Below, piece after piece: positions 7,813-17,039 of a DNA stretch of 45,420 nt. The notes under the pieces are model-generated. The model was not told the origin of the DNA. It made no database searches and was given only the letters and a program-made list of their open reading frames with translations. Source of the DNA: JASLBX01 sp036374175 (lineage in GTDB: Bacteria > Actinomycetota > Actinomycetes > Jiangellales > Jiangellaceae). The first letter of the stretch is position 1. Every line of letters begins with the position of its first letter. The stretch covers positions 1 to 45,420 of the forward strand of contig DASUUH010000145.1 of the NCBI GenBank assembly GCA_036374175.1, read 5' to 3'. The position numbers and the translations under genes are program-made.

Positions 7813-8172
7813 ATGAACCCGTACGTGCCGATCATCGGGCTGATCGCCCTAGCCGCGATCTTCGCGGTGGGCACTCTGGTGACGTCTCACCTGGTGGGTA
7901 AGCGGACGTTCAACCGCGCCAAGGTCGACTCCTACGAGTGCGGAATCGAGCCGACGCCGCAGCCGGTCGGCGGCGGCCGCTTTCCCGTCAAGTACTACCT
8001 GACCGCAATGACGTTCATCATCTTCGACATAGAGATCGTCTTCCTGTACCCGTGGGCGGTGCGGTTCGATCACCTCGGCCTGTTCGGCTTCGTCGCGATG
8101 GTGACCTTCCTGTTCCTGATCACGGTGCCGTACCTCTACGAATGGCGCCGTGGCGGGCTGGACTGGGACTAA
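7813..8172 (+). CDS. nuoA: NADH-quinone oxidoreductase subunit A
   Basis: Three-helix membrane subunit of complex I (119 residues), part of the proton-pumping arm next to the quinone site. Features: hydrophobic helix PIIGLIALAAIFAVGTLV, the loop KVDSYECGIEPTPQPVGGGRFPVKYY with the conserved Ser-Tyr-Glu-Cys-Gly, then FIIFDIEIVFLYPWAV with the conserved acidic pair. It is the first gene of a complete nuoA-N operon, read from a probable promoter in the 89-base gap after menJ. The gap to nuoB is 15 bases. Confidence 0.96.
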   Translation: MNPYVPIIGLIALAAIFAVGTLVTSHLVGKRTFNRAKVDSYECGIEPTPQPVGGGRFPVKYYLTAMTFIIFDIEIVFLYPWAVRFDHLGLFGFVAMVTFLFLITVPYLYEWRRGGLDWD

Positions 8173-8187
8173 AGGAGGGAGCACACC

Positions 8188-8742
8188 GTGGGAATCGAAG
8201 AGAAGCTGCCCTCCGGCGTCCTGCTGACGTCGGTGGAGAAGTTCGCCGGCTGGGCCCGAAAGAGCTCGATGTGGCCGGCCACCTTCGGGCTGGCCTGCTG
8301 CGCGATCGAGCTGATGGCTACCGGCGCGCCGCGCCACGACATGGCGCGGTTCGGGATGGAGGTCACCCGAGCGTCGCCGCGCCAGGCCGACCTGATGATC
8401 GTCGCCGGGCGGGTGAGCCAGAAGATGGCACCCGTCCTGCGGCAAATTTACGACCAGATGGCCAACCCGAAGTGGGTGCTGTCGATGGGTGTGTGCGCGA
8501 GTACCGGCGGCATGTTCAACAACTACGCGATCGTCCAGGGCGTCGACCACGTCGTTCCCGTCGACATCTATCTGCCCGGCTGTCCGCCGCGGCCAGAGAT
8601 GCTGATGGACGCGATTCTCAAGCTGCACGAGAAGGTGGCCAACGAGCCCCTCGGGGCGCACCGTGAACGCGCCGAGGACGAAGCCGAACAGGCTGCCCTG
8701 ACGGCCGCCCCGACGCATGAGATGAAGGGCCTACTTCGGTGA
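8188..8742 (+). CDS. nuoB: NADH-quinone oxidoreductase subunit B
   Basis: Carries cluster N2, the last [4Fe-4S] centre before the quinone. The ligands are C37 and C38 (GLACCAIEL), C103 (GVCASTGG) and C132 (LPGCPPRPE), all present. 184 residues. The GTG start at 8188 is preceded by a strong Shine-Dalgarno (AAAGGAGGG). The C-terminal tail after about residue 150 is Glu/Ala-rich and variable. A paralogue, nuoB2, lies at 31.3 kb and differs at both ends, so the two are not recent duplicates. Confidence 0.97.
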   Translation: MGIEEKLPSGVLLTSVEKFAGWARKSSMWPATFGLACCAIELMATGAPRHDMARFGMEVTRASPRQADLMIVAGRVSQKMAPVLRQIYDQMANPKWVLSMGVCASTGGMFNNYAIVQGVDHVVPVDIYLPGCPPRPEMLMDAILKLHEKVANEPLGAHRERAEDEAEQAALTAAPTHEMKGLLR

Positions 8743-8785
8743 GCTGGGCCGGCCGCGCAGCACGTCAGAAGGCGAGTGCGACCAG

Positions 8786-9691
8786 ATGAGCGAGACGAAC
8801 TACCCCGGCGACCGGTCGCCGGAGAAGGCCGAGGCCACGGCTCCTGCCGCTGGCAAGGAGGAGCCGGCTGCCGCGCCGGACGCCGAGGACGTGCCGGAGC
8901 GGGCGGCCGACGGTGAGGGCGAGCGGGCGGGCGACGCCGACCGGGTGGGCGCCGACATGACGGCCAGTGCCGAGGCCGTCGTCGCCGGGCCAGGCGATCT
9001 GCCGGCCGAGACGCCGGAGGAAGAGGCCGGCCCGCCACCCGCCCACCCGTCCCGCCGCGGCATGTTCGGCGTGTCGGGCACGGGCGACACGTCCGGCTAC
9101 GGCCGGCTGGTGGCGCGCGACACCAACCCGGTCCGGCACGGTTCGACACCGCGGCCGTGGGGTGACGAATTCGACACCGTCGGCGATGCCTTGGAGGCAG
9201 CGCTGCCCACCTTCGGCGCCGCCGTGGAGCGGGTACTCGTCGACCGCGGCGAGCTCACCCTGTTCGTGCGGCGCGAAAACCTGGTGGAGGTGGCGCGGGC
9301 GCTGCGTGACGACCCGGCGCTTCGATACGAGATGTGCATGGGCGTCAGCGGTGTTCACTACCCGGATGACACCGGCCGCGAGCTACACGCCGTTTACCCA
9401 TTCCTGTCGGTCACGCACAACCGCCGGCTGCGGGTCGAGGTGACTTGTCCGGACAACGATCCGCACATCCCGTCCATCGTCGATCTGTACCCGGGCAACA
9501 ACTGGCACGAGCGCGAGACGTACGACTTCTTCGGGATCATCTTCGACGGGCATCCGGCGCTGACCCGGATCGAGATGCCGGACGACTGGGTGGGCCACCC
9601 GCAGCGGAAGGACTACCCGCTCGGCGGCATTCCGGTCGAGTACAAGGGCGCGACGATCCCGCCACCCGACGAGCGGAGGGCGTACACCTGA
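8786..9691 (+). CDS. nuoC: NADH-quinone oxidoreductase subunit C, with long acidic N-terminal extension
   Basis: Hydrophilic connecting subunit of complex I. The conserved domain starts near residue 105 (YGRLVARDTNPVRHGSTPRP) and ends with the signature HERETYDFFGIIFDGHP and the later HPQRKDYPLGG. The first ~100 residues are low-complexity (Glu, Ala, Pro, Gly, Asp) and probably disordered, making the protein 301 residues. Such extensions are common in actinobacterial NuoC, but an internal start is possible. The stop codon overlaps the nuoD ATG by one base, so translation is coupled. Confidence 0.94.
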   Translation: MSETNYPGDRSPEKAEATAPAAGKEEPAAAPDAEDVPERAADGEGERAGDADRVGADMTASAEAVVAGPGDLPAETPEEEAGPPPAHPSRRGMFGVSGTGDTSGYGRLVARDTNPVRHGSTPRPWGDEFDTVGDALEAALPTFGAAVERVLVDRGELTLFVRRENLVEVARALRDDPALRYEMCMGVSGVHYPDDTGRELHAVYPFLSVTHNRRLRVEVTCPDNDPHIPSIVDLYPGNNWHERETYDFFGIIFDGHPALTRIEMPDDWVGHPQRKDYPLGGIPVEYKGATIPPPDERRAYT

Positions 9692-11052
9692 TGAGCAATC
9701 TCGACGATGTGACGTTTGCCGCTCCGGCAGGTGACGAGCCGGCCGACGCCGGCGTCCGCGAGACCACCGAGGGCCCGGTCTACACGGTGACCGGCGACGA
9801 CTGGGGCGAGGTCGTCGACGCGGCGATCGCCGGTCAGGAGCGGATCGTCGTCAACATGGGTCCGCAGCACCCGTCGACCCATGGCGTGCTGCGGCTGATC
9901 CTCGAGCTCGACGGCGAGACGATCATCAACGCTCGCTGCGGCATCGGGTATCTGCACACGGGCATCGAGAAGAACTGCGAGTACCGCACCTGGACCCAGG
10001 GCGTAACGTTCCTGACCCGCGCGGACTACCTGTCGCCGTTCTACAACGAGGCCGCCTACGTGCTCGGCGTGGAGCGTCTGCTCGGCATCACCGACCAGAT
10101 CCCGGAGCGGGCCACCGTCATCCGGGTGATGATGATGGAGCTCAACCGGATCTCTTCGCACATGGTCGCGATAGGCACAGGTGGCATGGAGATCGGCGCC
10201 CTGACCGTCATGACGCAGGGCTTCCGAGAGCGCGAGCGCACGCTGGACTTGTTCGAGCTGATCACCGGGCTGCGGATGAACCACGCGTACATCCGGCCCG
10301 GTGGCGTCGCTCAGGACCTGCCGCCCGGAGCGGTCGAAAGCATCCGCGAGTACATCCGCTGGATGCGCGAGTACCTGCCGACGTACGAGAAACTCCTGAA
10401 CGAGAACCCGATCTTCAAGGGCCGCTCGGTCGGCGTCGGTTACCTGGACCTGACCGGCTGCACGGCGCTCGGCATCACCGGCCCGGTACTGCGCTCGACG
10501 GGGTTGCCGCTGGACCTGCGCAAGAGCCAGCCGTACTGCGGATACGAGACGTACGAGTTCGACGTCCCGACCGTCGACACGTGCGACTCGTACGGCCGCT
10601 ACCTGATCCGGCTCTACGAGATGTACGAGTCGCTGAAGATCGTCGAGCAGTGCCTGGACAGGCTGGAGCCAGGCCCCGTCGTGATCGCTGACAAGAAGAT
10701 CGCCTGGCCGGCTCAGCTGGCCCTCGGTGGCGACGGCCTCGGCAATTCGCTCGACCACATCCGGCACATCATGGGCGAGTCGATGGAAGGCCTGATCCAC
10801 CACTTCAAGCTGGTGACCGAAGGGTTCCGGGTGCCGGCGGGCCAGGTCTACCAGGCCGTGGAGAGCCCGCGTGGCGAACTCGGCGCGCATGTCGTCTCGG
10901 AGGGCGGAACCCGCCCGTGGCGGGTGCACCTGCGCGACCCCTCGTTCAACAACCTGCAGGCCGTGGCCGCCATGTGTGAGGGAGGAATGGTGGCCGACGT
11001 GATCGTCGCCGTGGCGAGTATCGATCCTGTGATGGGAGGTGTGGACCGGTGA
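9691..11052 (+). CDS. nuoD: NADH-quinone oxidoreductase subunit D
   Basis: The 49-kDa-type subunit that, with NuoB, forms the quinone-binding cavity. From ATG 9691 it has 453 residues, including a ~45-residue N-terminal lead. Conserved elements: NMGPQHPSTHGVLR, CGIGYLHTGIEKNCEYRTW, a methionine-rich segment VIRVMMMELNRISSHM, and the hydrogenase-derived C-terminal SFNNLQAVAAMCEGGMVADVI. It overlaps nuoC by one base and shares a GTGA stop-start overlap with nuoE. A frame open to the left of 9691 lies within nuoC and is not used. Confidence 0.97.
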   Translation: MSNLDDVTFAAPAGDEPADAGVRETTEGPVYTVTGDDWGEVVDAAIAGQERIVVNMGPQHPSTHGVLRLILELDGETIINARCGIGYLHTGIEKNCEYRTWTQGVTFLTRADYLSPFYNEAAYVLGVERLLGITDQIPERATVIRVMMMELNRISSHMVAIGTGGMEIGALTVMTQGFRERERTLDLFELITGLRMNHAYIRPGGVAQDLPPGAVESIREYIRWMREYLPTYEKLLNENPIFKGRSVGVGYLDLTGCTALGITGPVLRSTGLPLDLRKSQPYCGYETYEFDVPTVDTCDSYGRYLIRLYEMYESLKIVEQCLDRLEPGPVVIADKKIAWPAQLALGGDGLGNSLDHIRHIMGESMEGLIHHFKLVTEGFRVPAGQVYQAVESPRGELGAHVVSEGGTRPWRVHLRDPSFNNLQAVAAMCEGGMVADVIVAVASIDPVMGGVDR

Positions 11053-11945
11053 ACGCAACCGGTGGCGTGAGCGGCGAGGCGAGCGAACGAGCGCAGTGGT
11101 CGGCCGAGCGGAGCGAGGTCGCCCGCGGAGCGAGTAAGGAGCCGAGCGCGACCAGTGCATCGAGCGGCGAGGCGAGCGAGCGGAGCCAGTGGCTGGCCGA
11201 CCGCAGCGAGATTGCCAAGGGCGGCCGCAAGGAGCCGGCCGGGGCTCGCGAGACCGCATTGAACGAGACCGCGCGGGCCGAGATGCGCGAGATCATCGCC
11301 CGCTACCCCGAGCCGCGGTCCGCACTGCTGCCGATGCTGCATCTCGTGCAGGCCTACGAGGGATACGTGACCCCCGCCGGCATCGAGATGTGCGCCGAAG
11401 AGCTCGGCCTCACCGAGGCCGAGGTGGCAGCGGTCGCGACGTTCTACACCATGTACAAGCGCCGCCCGATGGGCGAATACCACGTGGGTGTGTGCACCAA
11501 CACGCTGTGCGCGATCATGGGCGGCGACCAGATCTGGTCCGAGCTGACCGATGAACTCGGCATCGGGCACGACGAGACCACCGACGACGGCATGGTTTCG
11601 CTCGAGCGGGTCGAGTGCAATGCAGCCTGTGACTTCGCTCCGGTGATGGTCGTCAACTGGGAGTTCATGGACAACCAGACCCCCCAGACTGCTCGTGAGT
11701 TGGTCGGTAAGCTCCGGTCCGGCGAACAAGTCCAGTCGACGCGAGGACCAGGCATCTGCACCTGGAAGCAGGCGGCCCGGATCCTCGCCGGATTCCCGGA
11801 CGGACGCGCCACGGAAGGCCCGCCGGCCGGCGCGGCCAGCCTGGCCGGGCTGGTCCTTGCTCAGGAGAAAGGCTGGACCGCGCCCGAAGGTGGGCGGCCT
11901 GCTCTCGGCGCCGGCGGTTCACACAGCCAGGAGGATGATCGGTGA
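11049..11945 (+). CDS. nuoE: NADH-quinone oxidoreductase subunit E, with repeated N-terminal insert
   Basis: Thioredoxin-fold [2Fe-2S] subunit (cluster N1a) of the NADH dehydrogenase module. Ligands are C149 and C154 (GVCTNTLC) and C190 and C194 (VECNAACD). At 298 residues it is longer than usual. Residues 7-63 hold two copies of a Ser/Glu/Arg/Ala-rich unit (SGEASERxQW...RSE...KEP) ahead of the normal start ETARAEMREIIARYP near 73. The C-terminal ~60 residues are a Gly/Ala/Pro-rich tail. The upstream stop-start overlap with nuoD makes GTG 11049 the natural start, so the repeat appears to be translated. Confidence 0.94.
   Translation: MNATGGVSGEASERAQWSAERSEVARGASKEPSATSASSGEASERSQWLADRSEIAKGGRKEPAGARETALNETARAEMREIIARYPEPRSALLPMLHLVQAYEGYVTPAGIEMCAEELGLTEAEVAAVATFYTMYKRRPMGEYHVGVCTNTLCAIMGGDQIWSELTDELGIGHDETTDDGMVSLERVECNAACDFAPVMVVNWEFMDNQTPQTARELVGKLRSGEQVQSTRGPGICTWKQAARILAGFPDGRATEGPPAGAASLAGLVLAQEKGWTAPEGGRPALGAGGSHSQEDDR
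11069..11237 (+). repeat. two direct copies of a 76-base repeat inside nuoE
   Basis: Copies occupy 11069-11144 and 11162-11237, offset by 93 bases (31 codons), so both are read in the same frame. The first 18 bases are identical (GAGCGGCGAGGCGAGCGA) and the ends match (AAGGAGCCG); the middle differs at scattered positions. The unit is made of GCGAGC-type steps like the GC-rich intergenic repeats of actinobacteria, and its coding output resembles no NuoE fold. Confidence 0.75.
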
Positions 11946-13255
11946 CCACGCTGACACCAGTCCTGTCCGCGCGCTGGCACGAGGACGACAGCTTTACCCG
12001 CGCCGGTTACGAGCGAGCCGACGGCTACCGGGGGCTGCGTATCGCCCTGCAGCGCACGCCTGCCGACCTGGTGACGATCATCAAGGACGCTGGCCTCCGC
12101 GGCCGTGGCGGAGCGGGCTTCCCGACGGGTATGAAGTGGAGTTTCGTTCCGAAGGACAGCCCAAAGCCGACGTACCTCGTGGTGAATGCAGACGAGTCCG
12201 AGCCGGGAACCTGCAAGGACATCCCGCTCATGCTGGCTTCGCCGCACGTCCTGGTAGAGGGCACGATCATTTCCTCGTACGCCATCGGCGCACACACTGC
12301 GTTCATCTACGTGCGTGGTGAGGTACTGCACGTCATCCGCCGACTGCAGGCAGCGGTGGCCGACGCCTACGAGGCCGGCTACCTGGGCAAGGACATCCTC
12401 GGCTCGGGTTACGACCTGGACATCGTCGTGCACGCGGGTGCCGGCGCCTACATCTGTGGCGAGGAGACCGCACTGCTGGACTCTCTCGAAGGCCGGCGCG
12501 GCCAGCCTCGGCTCCGGCCACCGTTCCCTGCGGTTGCGGGACTGTACGCATCTCCGACGGTCATCAACAACGTAGAGACCATCGCGTCCGTCCCGGCGAT
12601 CGTGGCCAACGGGGAGGACTGGTTCCGCTCGATGGGCTCGGAGAAGTCGCCTGGGTTCACGCTGTACTCGCTCTCCGGCCATGTCACGAGTCCCGGGCAG
12701 TACGAGGCGCCGCTGGGCATCACACTGCGCGAGCTGCTGGACATGGCCGGCGGCGTCCGGAACGGCCGTGAGCTCAAGTTCTGGACGCCGGGCGGCTCGT
12801 CGACGCCGCTGCTGACGGCCGATCACCTGGACGTCCCGCTGGACTACGAGGGCGTGGCCGAGGCGGGCAGCATGCTGGGCACCAAGGCACTGCAGATCTT
12901 CGACGACACGACGTGTGTCGTGCGGGCGGTGCTGCGCTGGGTCGAGTTCTACAAGCACGAGTCGTGCGGCAAGTGCACTCCCTGCCGGGAGGGCTTCTGG
13001 TGGCTTGTGCAGATCCTGCAGCGACTGGAGGCCGGCGACGGCACCGAAGCCGACCTCGAGAAGCTGCTCGACCTGTCCGACAACATCGCGGGGCGTTCGT
13101 TCTGCGCGCTGGCCGACGGCGGTGTCGCGCCGATCACCTCGTCGCTGCAGTACTTCCGTGACGAGTACCTGGCCCACTTCGAGCACGGTCGGTGCCCGTT
13201 CGATCCGGCCGCCTCGACCCTGTTCGCTGAGACTGCGGGAGCCGCAACATCATGA
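11942..13255 (+). CDS. nuoF: NADH-quinone oxidoreductase subunit F
   Basis: NADH- and FMN-binding subunit with [4Fe-4S] cluster N3, the electron entry point. The nucleotide/FMN loop LRGRGGAGFPTGMKW is at about residues 52-65. NADESEPGTCKD and the glycine-rich GAGAYICGEETALLDSLEG complete the flavin site. Cluster ligands are C342, C345 and C348 in ESCGKCTPCREG plus a cysteine in RSFCALADG. 437 residues, standard. GTG 11942 overlaps the nuoE stop in GTGA, and the stop overlaps nuoG in ATGA. With NuoE and NuoG present, this complex I should take NADH directly. Confidence 0.97.
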   Translation: MTTLTPVLSARWHEDDSFTRAGYERADGYRGLRIALQRTPADLVTIIKDAGLRGRGGAGFPTGMKWSFVPKDSPKPTYLVVNADESEPGTCKDIPLMLASPHVLVEGTIISSYAIGAHTAFIYVRGEVLHVIRRLQAAVADAYEAGYLGKDILGSGYDLDIVVHAGAGAYICGEETALLDSLEGRRGQPRLRPPFPAVAGLYASPTVINNVETIASVPAIVANGEDWFRSMGSEKSPGFTLYSLSGHVTSPGQYEAPLGITLRELLDMAGGVRNGRELKFWTPGGSSTPLLTADHLDVPLDYEGVAEAGSMLGTKALQIFDDTTCVVRAVLRWVEFYKHESCGKCTPCREGFWWLVQILQRLEAGDGTEADLEKLLDLSDNIAGRSFCALADGGVAPITSSLQYFRDEYLAHFEHGRCPFDPAASTLFAETAGAATS

Positions 13256-15726
13256 CCGTCACCGAGCCGACAAGCGGTGCCGTCGAGCAGGCCGAGAAGC
13301 TGGTAACCCTGACGATCGACGGCTTTGAGGTCAGCGTTCCTGAAGGCACGCTGCTCATCCGCGCCGCCGAGTTGCTGGGCATCCAGGTTCCGCGCTTCTG
13401 TGACCACCCGCTCCTGGACCCCGTCGGCGCCTGCCGCCAGTGCCTGGTCGAGATCGTCGACGACGGCCGTGGCCGGGGCATGCCCAAGCCGCAGGCCTCC
13501 TGCACAACGACGGTCATGCCGGGCATGGTGGTGAAAACCCAGCTCACGTCACCGGTCGCGGACAAGGCCCAGCAGGGCATCATGGAGTTCCTGCTGATCA
13601 ACCACCCGCTGGACTGCCCGGTGTGCGACAAGGGCGGCGAGTGCCCGCTGCAGAACCAGGCGATGTCGAACGGCCGCGGGGAGTCCCGGTACGAAGGCAA
13701 GAAGCGCACGTACCCCAAGCCGATCTCGATCTCCAGCCAGGTGCTGCTGGACCGGGAACGATGCGTCCTGTGCGCGCGGTGCACCCGGTTCTCCACCGAG
13801 ATCGCCGGCGACCCGTTCATTGAGATGCTCGAACGGGGCGCGCTGCAGCAGGTGGGCATCTACGAATCCGAGCCGTTCGAGAGTTACTTCTCGGGCAACA
13901 CGATTCAGATCTGCCCCGTCGGAGCCCTCACGAGTGCGGCGTACCGGTTCCGCGCGCGCCCGTTCGACCTGGTATCGGTGCCGTCGGTGGCCGAGCACGA
14001 CTCGAGTGGGGCGGCCATCCGAGTCGACCACCGACGGAATACCGTGATGCGGCGGCTGGCCGGTGACGACCCCGAGGTCAACGAAGAATGGATCTCGGAC
14101 AAGGACCGGTTCGCCTTCCGGTACGCCAACCTGGACGACCGGCTCACGCATCCGCTCGTCCGCGACGAGCAGACCGGTGAGCTGATTCCTACCTCGTGGC
14201 CGGACGCCCTGAACGTGGCCGCCGAGGGCCTGCGCGCAGCCCGCGCCGAGCGCGGTGTCGGCGTGCTCACCGGCGGACGGCTGACGCTCGAGGACGCATA
14301 CGCCTACTCCAAGTTCGCCCGACTGGTCCTGCGGACCAACGACATCGACTTTCGGGCCCGGGTCCACTCCAAAGAGGAGGCCACGTTCCTGGCCGCGGTC
14401 GCTGGGGCACGGATGGAGGTGACCTACGCCGACCTCGAACGGGCGCCTGCCGTGCTGCTGGCGGGTTTGGAGGCCGAGGAGGAGGCGCCGACCATCTTCC
14501 TGCGGCTACGTAAGGCCGTCCGAAAGAACCGCACCTCGGTCACATCCATTGCCCCGTTCGCGTCACGTGGCCTGCAGAAGCTGTCCGGCAGGCTGATCCC
14601 GACGGTGCCCGGTACCGAGGCCGAGGCGCTGGCCAGTGACGAAGTAGCGGCACTCGTGCGAGAGCCCGGCTCGATAATTCTCGCCGGTGAACGGCTGGCA
14701 GGTGCGCCTGGCGCGTTGTCGGCGGTCGCAGCGCTGGCCGTCGGCACAGGTGCCCGTCTTGCCTGGGTGCCGCGGCGAGCCGGTGACCGCGGGGCGGTCG
14801 AGGCCGGTGTGTTGCCGATCCTGCTTCCCGGCGGCCGGCTCGTGGAGAATCCGGAAGCCAGGATCGACGTGAGCGCGGTCTGGGAAGTCGATCACCTGCC
14901 GCCGTTGCCAGGCCGCGACACCGCGGGCATGGTCAGGGCCCTGAACGACGGGCAACTCAGCGGGGTGATCGTCGCAGGTGTCGAGTTGGCCGACCTGCCC
15001 GATCCGGCTGCCGCGCGGGACGCCTTACGTGCCGCACGATTCGTCGTCAGTGTTGAAGTCCTCCGCAGCGAGGTCACCGAGTCCGCTGATGTGGTCTTCC
15101 CAGTCGCTCCCGTCGTGGAGAAGGCGGGCACGTTCATCAACTGGGAGGGCCGGGAGCGGCCGTTCTCCGTTGTGCTGGAGTCGTCGAACGCGCTGACCGA
15201 CGCGCGGGTGCTGACCCACCTAGCCGCCGAACTCAATGTCGACCTCGGGTTGGCGACGATCGAATCGGTCCGGGCTGAGCTGGCCGAACTCGGCGCGTGG
15301 GATGGCGAACGTCCGGCGCCGCCGGCCGCCCGGCCGGCGGATCAGCAGCAGCCGGGCGCCGGCGAAGTGCGGCTGGCCACCTGGCGCCTGCTGTTGGACG
15401 ACGGCCGCCTGCAGGCTGGTGAGCCGCATCTGGCCGGCACCGCCCGGCGGCCGGTCGCCCAGCTATCCGCTGCCACCGCTGCCGCGGCGGGCGTGGATTC
15501 GGACGTCACCGTGGCCACCGAGCACGGCGCGATCACCTTGCCCGTCGAGATCACCGACATGCCCGACGGCGTGGTCTGGGTGCCGCAGTACTCGCCTGGT
15601 TCGCACGTCCATGACATGCTGCGGGCTGTCGCCGGAGACGTGGTGGCGCTGCGAACAGCCGAAGGCCCACCAACGGGCAGTAGTGGCTCGGCAACTGCTG
15701 GTTCTGCACTGGGAGGTGCGGCGTGA
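13252..15726 (+). CDS. nuoG: NADH-quinone oxidoreductase subunit G
   Basis: Large iron-sulfur subunit (824 residues). The N-terminal [2Fe-2S] domain has C50, C61, C64 and C84. Next comes the HxxxC-type N5 site, H118 with C122, C125 and C131 (HPLDCPVCDKGGEC), and a [4Fe-4S] site with C171, C174, C177 and C221 (CVLCARC, ICPVG). The rest is a degenerate molybdopterin oxidoreductase domain without an obvious cofactor site. The extra N7 motif CxxCxxxC of some bacteria is not seen after residue 225. It overlaps nuoF and nuoH by four bases each. Confidence 0.96.
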   Translation: MTVTEPTSGAVEQAEKLVTLTIDGFEVSVPEGTLLIRAAELLGIQVPRFCDHPLLDPVGACRQCLVEIVDDGRGRGMPKPQASCTTTVMPGMVVKTQLTSPVADKAQQGIMEFLLINHPLDCPVCDKGGECPLQNQAMSNGRGESRYEGKKRTYPKPISISSQVLLDRERCVLCARCTRFSTEIAGDPFIEMLERGALQQVGIYESEPFESYFSGNTIQICPVGALTSAAYRFRARPFDLVSVPSVAEHDSSGAAIRVDHRRNTVMRRLAGDDPEVNEEWISDKDRFAFRYANLDDRLTHPLVRDEQTGELIPTSWPDALNVAAEGLRAARAERGVGVLTGGRLTLEDAYAYSKFARLVLRTNDIDFRARVHSKEEATFLAAVAGARMEVTYADLERAPAVLLAGLEAEEEAPTIFLRLRKAVRKNRTSVTSIAPFASRGLQKLSGRLIPTVPGTEAEALASDEVAALVREPGSIILAGERLAGAPGALSAVAALAVGTGARLAWVPRRAGDRGAVEAGVLPILLPGGRLVENPEARIDVSAVWEVDHLPPLPGRDTAGMVRALNDGQLSGVIVAGVELADLPDPAAARDALRAARFVVSVEVLRSEVTESADVVFPVAPVVEKAGTFINWEGRERPFSVVLESSNALTDARVLTHLAAELNVDLGLATIESVRAELAELGAWDGERPAPPAARPADQQQPGAGEVRLATWRLLLDDGRLQAGEPHLAGTARRPVAQLSAATAAAAGVDSDVTVATEHGAITLPVEITDMPDGVVWVPQYSPGSHVHDMLRAVAGDVVALRTAEGPPTGSSGSATAGSALGGAA

Positions 15727-17039
15727 CCGCGATCGTCGCGCAGAACTACGACAATATCGAGGGGTTCGGCAACGACCCGTGGTGGCTGGTGGCCCTCAAA
15801 ATCCTGGTGATCTTCGGCTTCCTGCTGGTCATCACGTTGTTCAACATCGTCTTCGAGCGCAGGGTCGTCGCACGGATGCAGCACCGGATCGGTCCGAACC
15901 GGGTCGGCCCGCGCGGCTCGCTGCAGAGCTTCGCCGACGCGATGAAGCTCATGCTCAAAGAGGACCTCATGCCGCGGAACGTGCACCGGACGGTGTACAT
16001 CCTGGCACCGATGATCGCGGTGATCCCGGCATTCTTGATCTTCGGAGTCATCCCGTTCGGCCCTGAGGTCTCGATCTTCGGACAGACGACGCCGCTGCAA
16101 CTGACCGACTTCCCGGTGGCAGTGCTCTTCGTGCTCGCAGTCGCCTCGATCGGCATCTACGGCTTCATGCTGGCCGGTTGGGCGAGCGGGTCGACGTACC
16201 CACTGCTCGGTGGCGTGCGCTCGACCGCCCAGGTGATCTCATACGAACTCGTCATGGGCCTGTCGTTCGTCGGCGTGTTCCTGTTCGCCGGATCGATGTC
16301 GACCTCGCAGATCGTCGCCGAGCAGCAACGCCTCTGGTTCGGCGTCATTTTGATCCCGTCGTTCGCGATCTACCTGATCTCGATGGTGGGCGAGACCAAC
16401 CGGGCGCCGTTCGACCTCCCCGAGGCCGAGGGCGAACTTGTCGCCGGATACGCGACCGAGTACTCGTCGATGAAGTACGCAGTGTTCTTCCTGGCCGAGT
16501 ACATCAACATGGTGAACGTGTCGGCCCTGGCCACCACGCTTTTCCTGGGCGGCTGGCGAGCACCGTGGCCGCTGTCGGCGATCGGCGACGGCATGCTCAA
16601 CGAGGGCTGGTGGCCGGTGTTGTGGTTCCTGGCCAAGGTGCTGTTGATGATCTTCCTGTTCGTCTGGTTGCGCGGCACGCTGCCCCGCCTCCGGTACGAC
16701 CAGTTCATGAAGCTGGGCTGGAAGGTGCTGCTGCCGATTTCGTTGGTGTGGATCGTTGCCGTGGCCGGCATGCGGCTGGCGTTCAATGAAGGCATCACCC
16801 GCCAGCAGATGCTCACCTGGGGCGGCGTGGCGTTCGCCATCTTGCTGCTCGTCACCTTCCTCTGGCCCGAGCGCAAACGCGAGGAACCGGCGGCCGAAGC
16901 GCCGGCACCACGCGAGACACCCTTCCCCGTGCCGCCGCTGCCTGGCGAGGAGGCGGCCGTGCCGTCCGGGCCGGCAACCGAGGACGCCCGTGCCGGTTCG
17001 GACAACTCGAGCAAGGAAGAGGAGGGCACCCGTGCCTAA
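15723..17039 (+). CDS. nuoH: NADH-quinone oxidoreductase subunit H
   Basis: Membrane subunit linking the quinone site to the proton pumps, with about eight helices. Diagnostic segments: ERRVVARMQHRIGPNRVGPRGSLQSFADAMKLMLKED, and the acidic loop SMVGETNRAPFDLPEAEGELVAGYATEYSSMKYAVFF (split here by function, both part of the quinone channel). 438 residues. The last ~50 are a charged, Pro/Glu-rich cytoplasmic tail usual in actinobacteria. The reading frame overlaps the nuoI start by 8 bases. Confidence 0.96.
   Translation: MTAIVAQNYDNIEGFGNDPWWLVALKILVIFGFLLVITLFNIVFERRVVARMQHRIGPNRVGPRGSLQSFADAMKLMLKEDLMPRNVHRTVYILAPMIAVIPAFLIFGVIPFGPEVSIFGQTTPLQLTDFPVAVLFVLAVASIGIYGFMLAGWASGSTYPLLGGVRSTAQVISYELVMGLSFVGVFLFAGSMSTSQIVAEQQRLWFGVILIPSFAIYLISMVGETNRAPFDLPEAEGELVAGYATEYSSMKYAVFFLAEYINMVNVSALATTLFLGGWRAPWPLSAIGDGMLNEGWWPVLWFLAKVLLMIFLFVWLRGTLPRLRYDQFMKLGWKVLLPISLVWIVAVAGMRLAFNEGITRQQMLTWGGVAFAILLLVTFLWPERKREEPAAEAPAPRETPFPVPPLPGEEAAVPSGPATEDARAGSDNSSKEEEGTRA

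Noticed and set aside
9613..11259. Long minus-strand open frame opposite nuoD-nuoE
   Set aside because: Composition is shadow-like with no family motif, and the plus-strand genes carry clear cluster ligands and homology.
11861..13186. Minus-strand 441-residue frame opposite nuoF
   Set aside because: No recognisable domain; nuoF occupies the plus strand with all catalytic motifs.
16756..17031. Longer NuoI starting inside nuoH
   Set aside because: The extra 92 residues are Arg/Pro-rich and match no NuoI, while GTG 17032 gives the canonical N-terminus.
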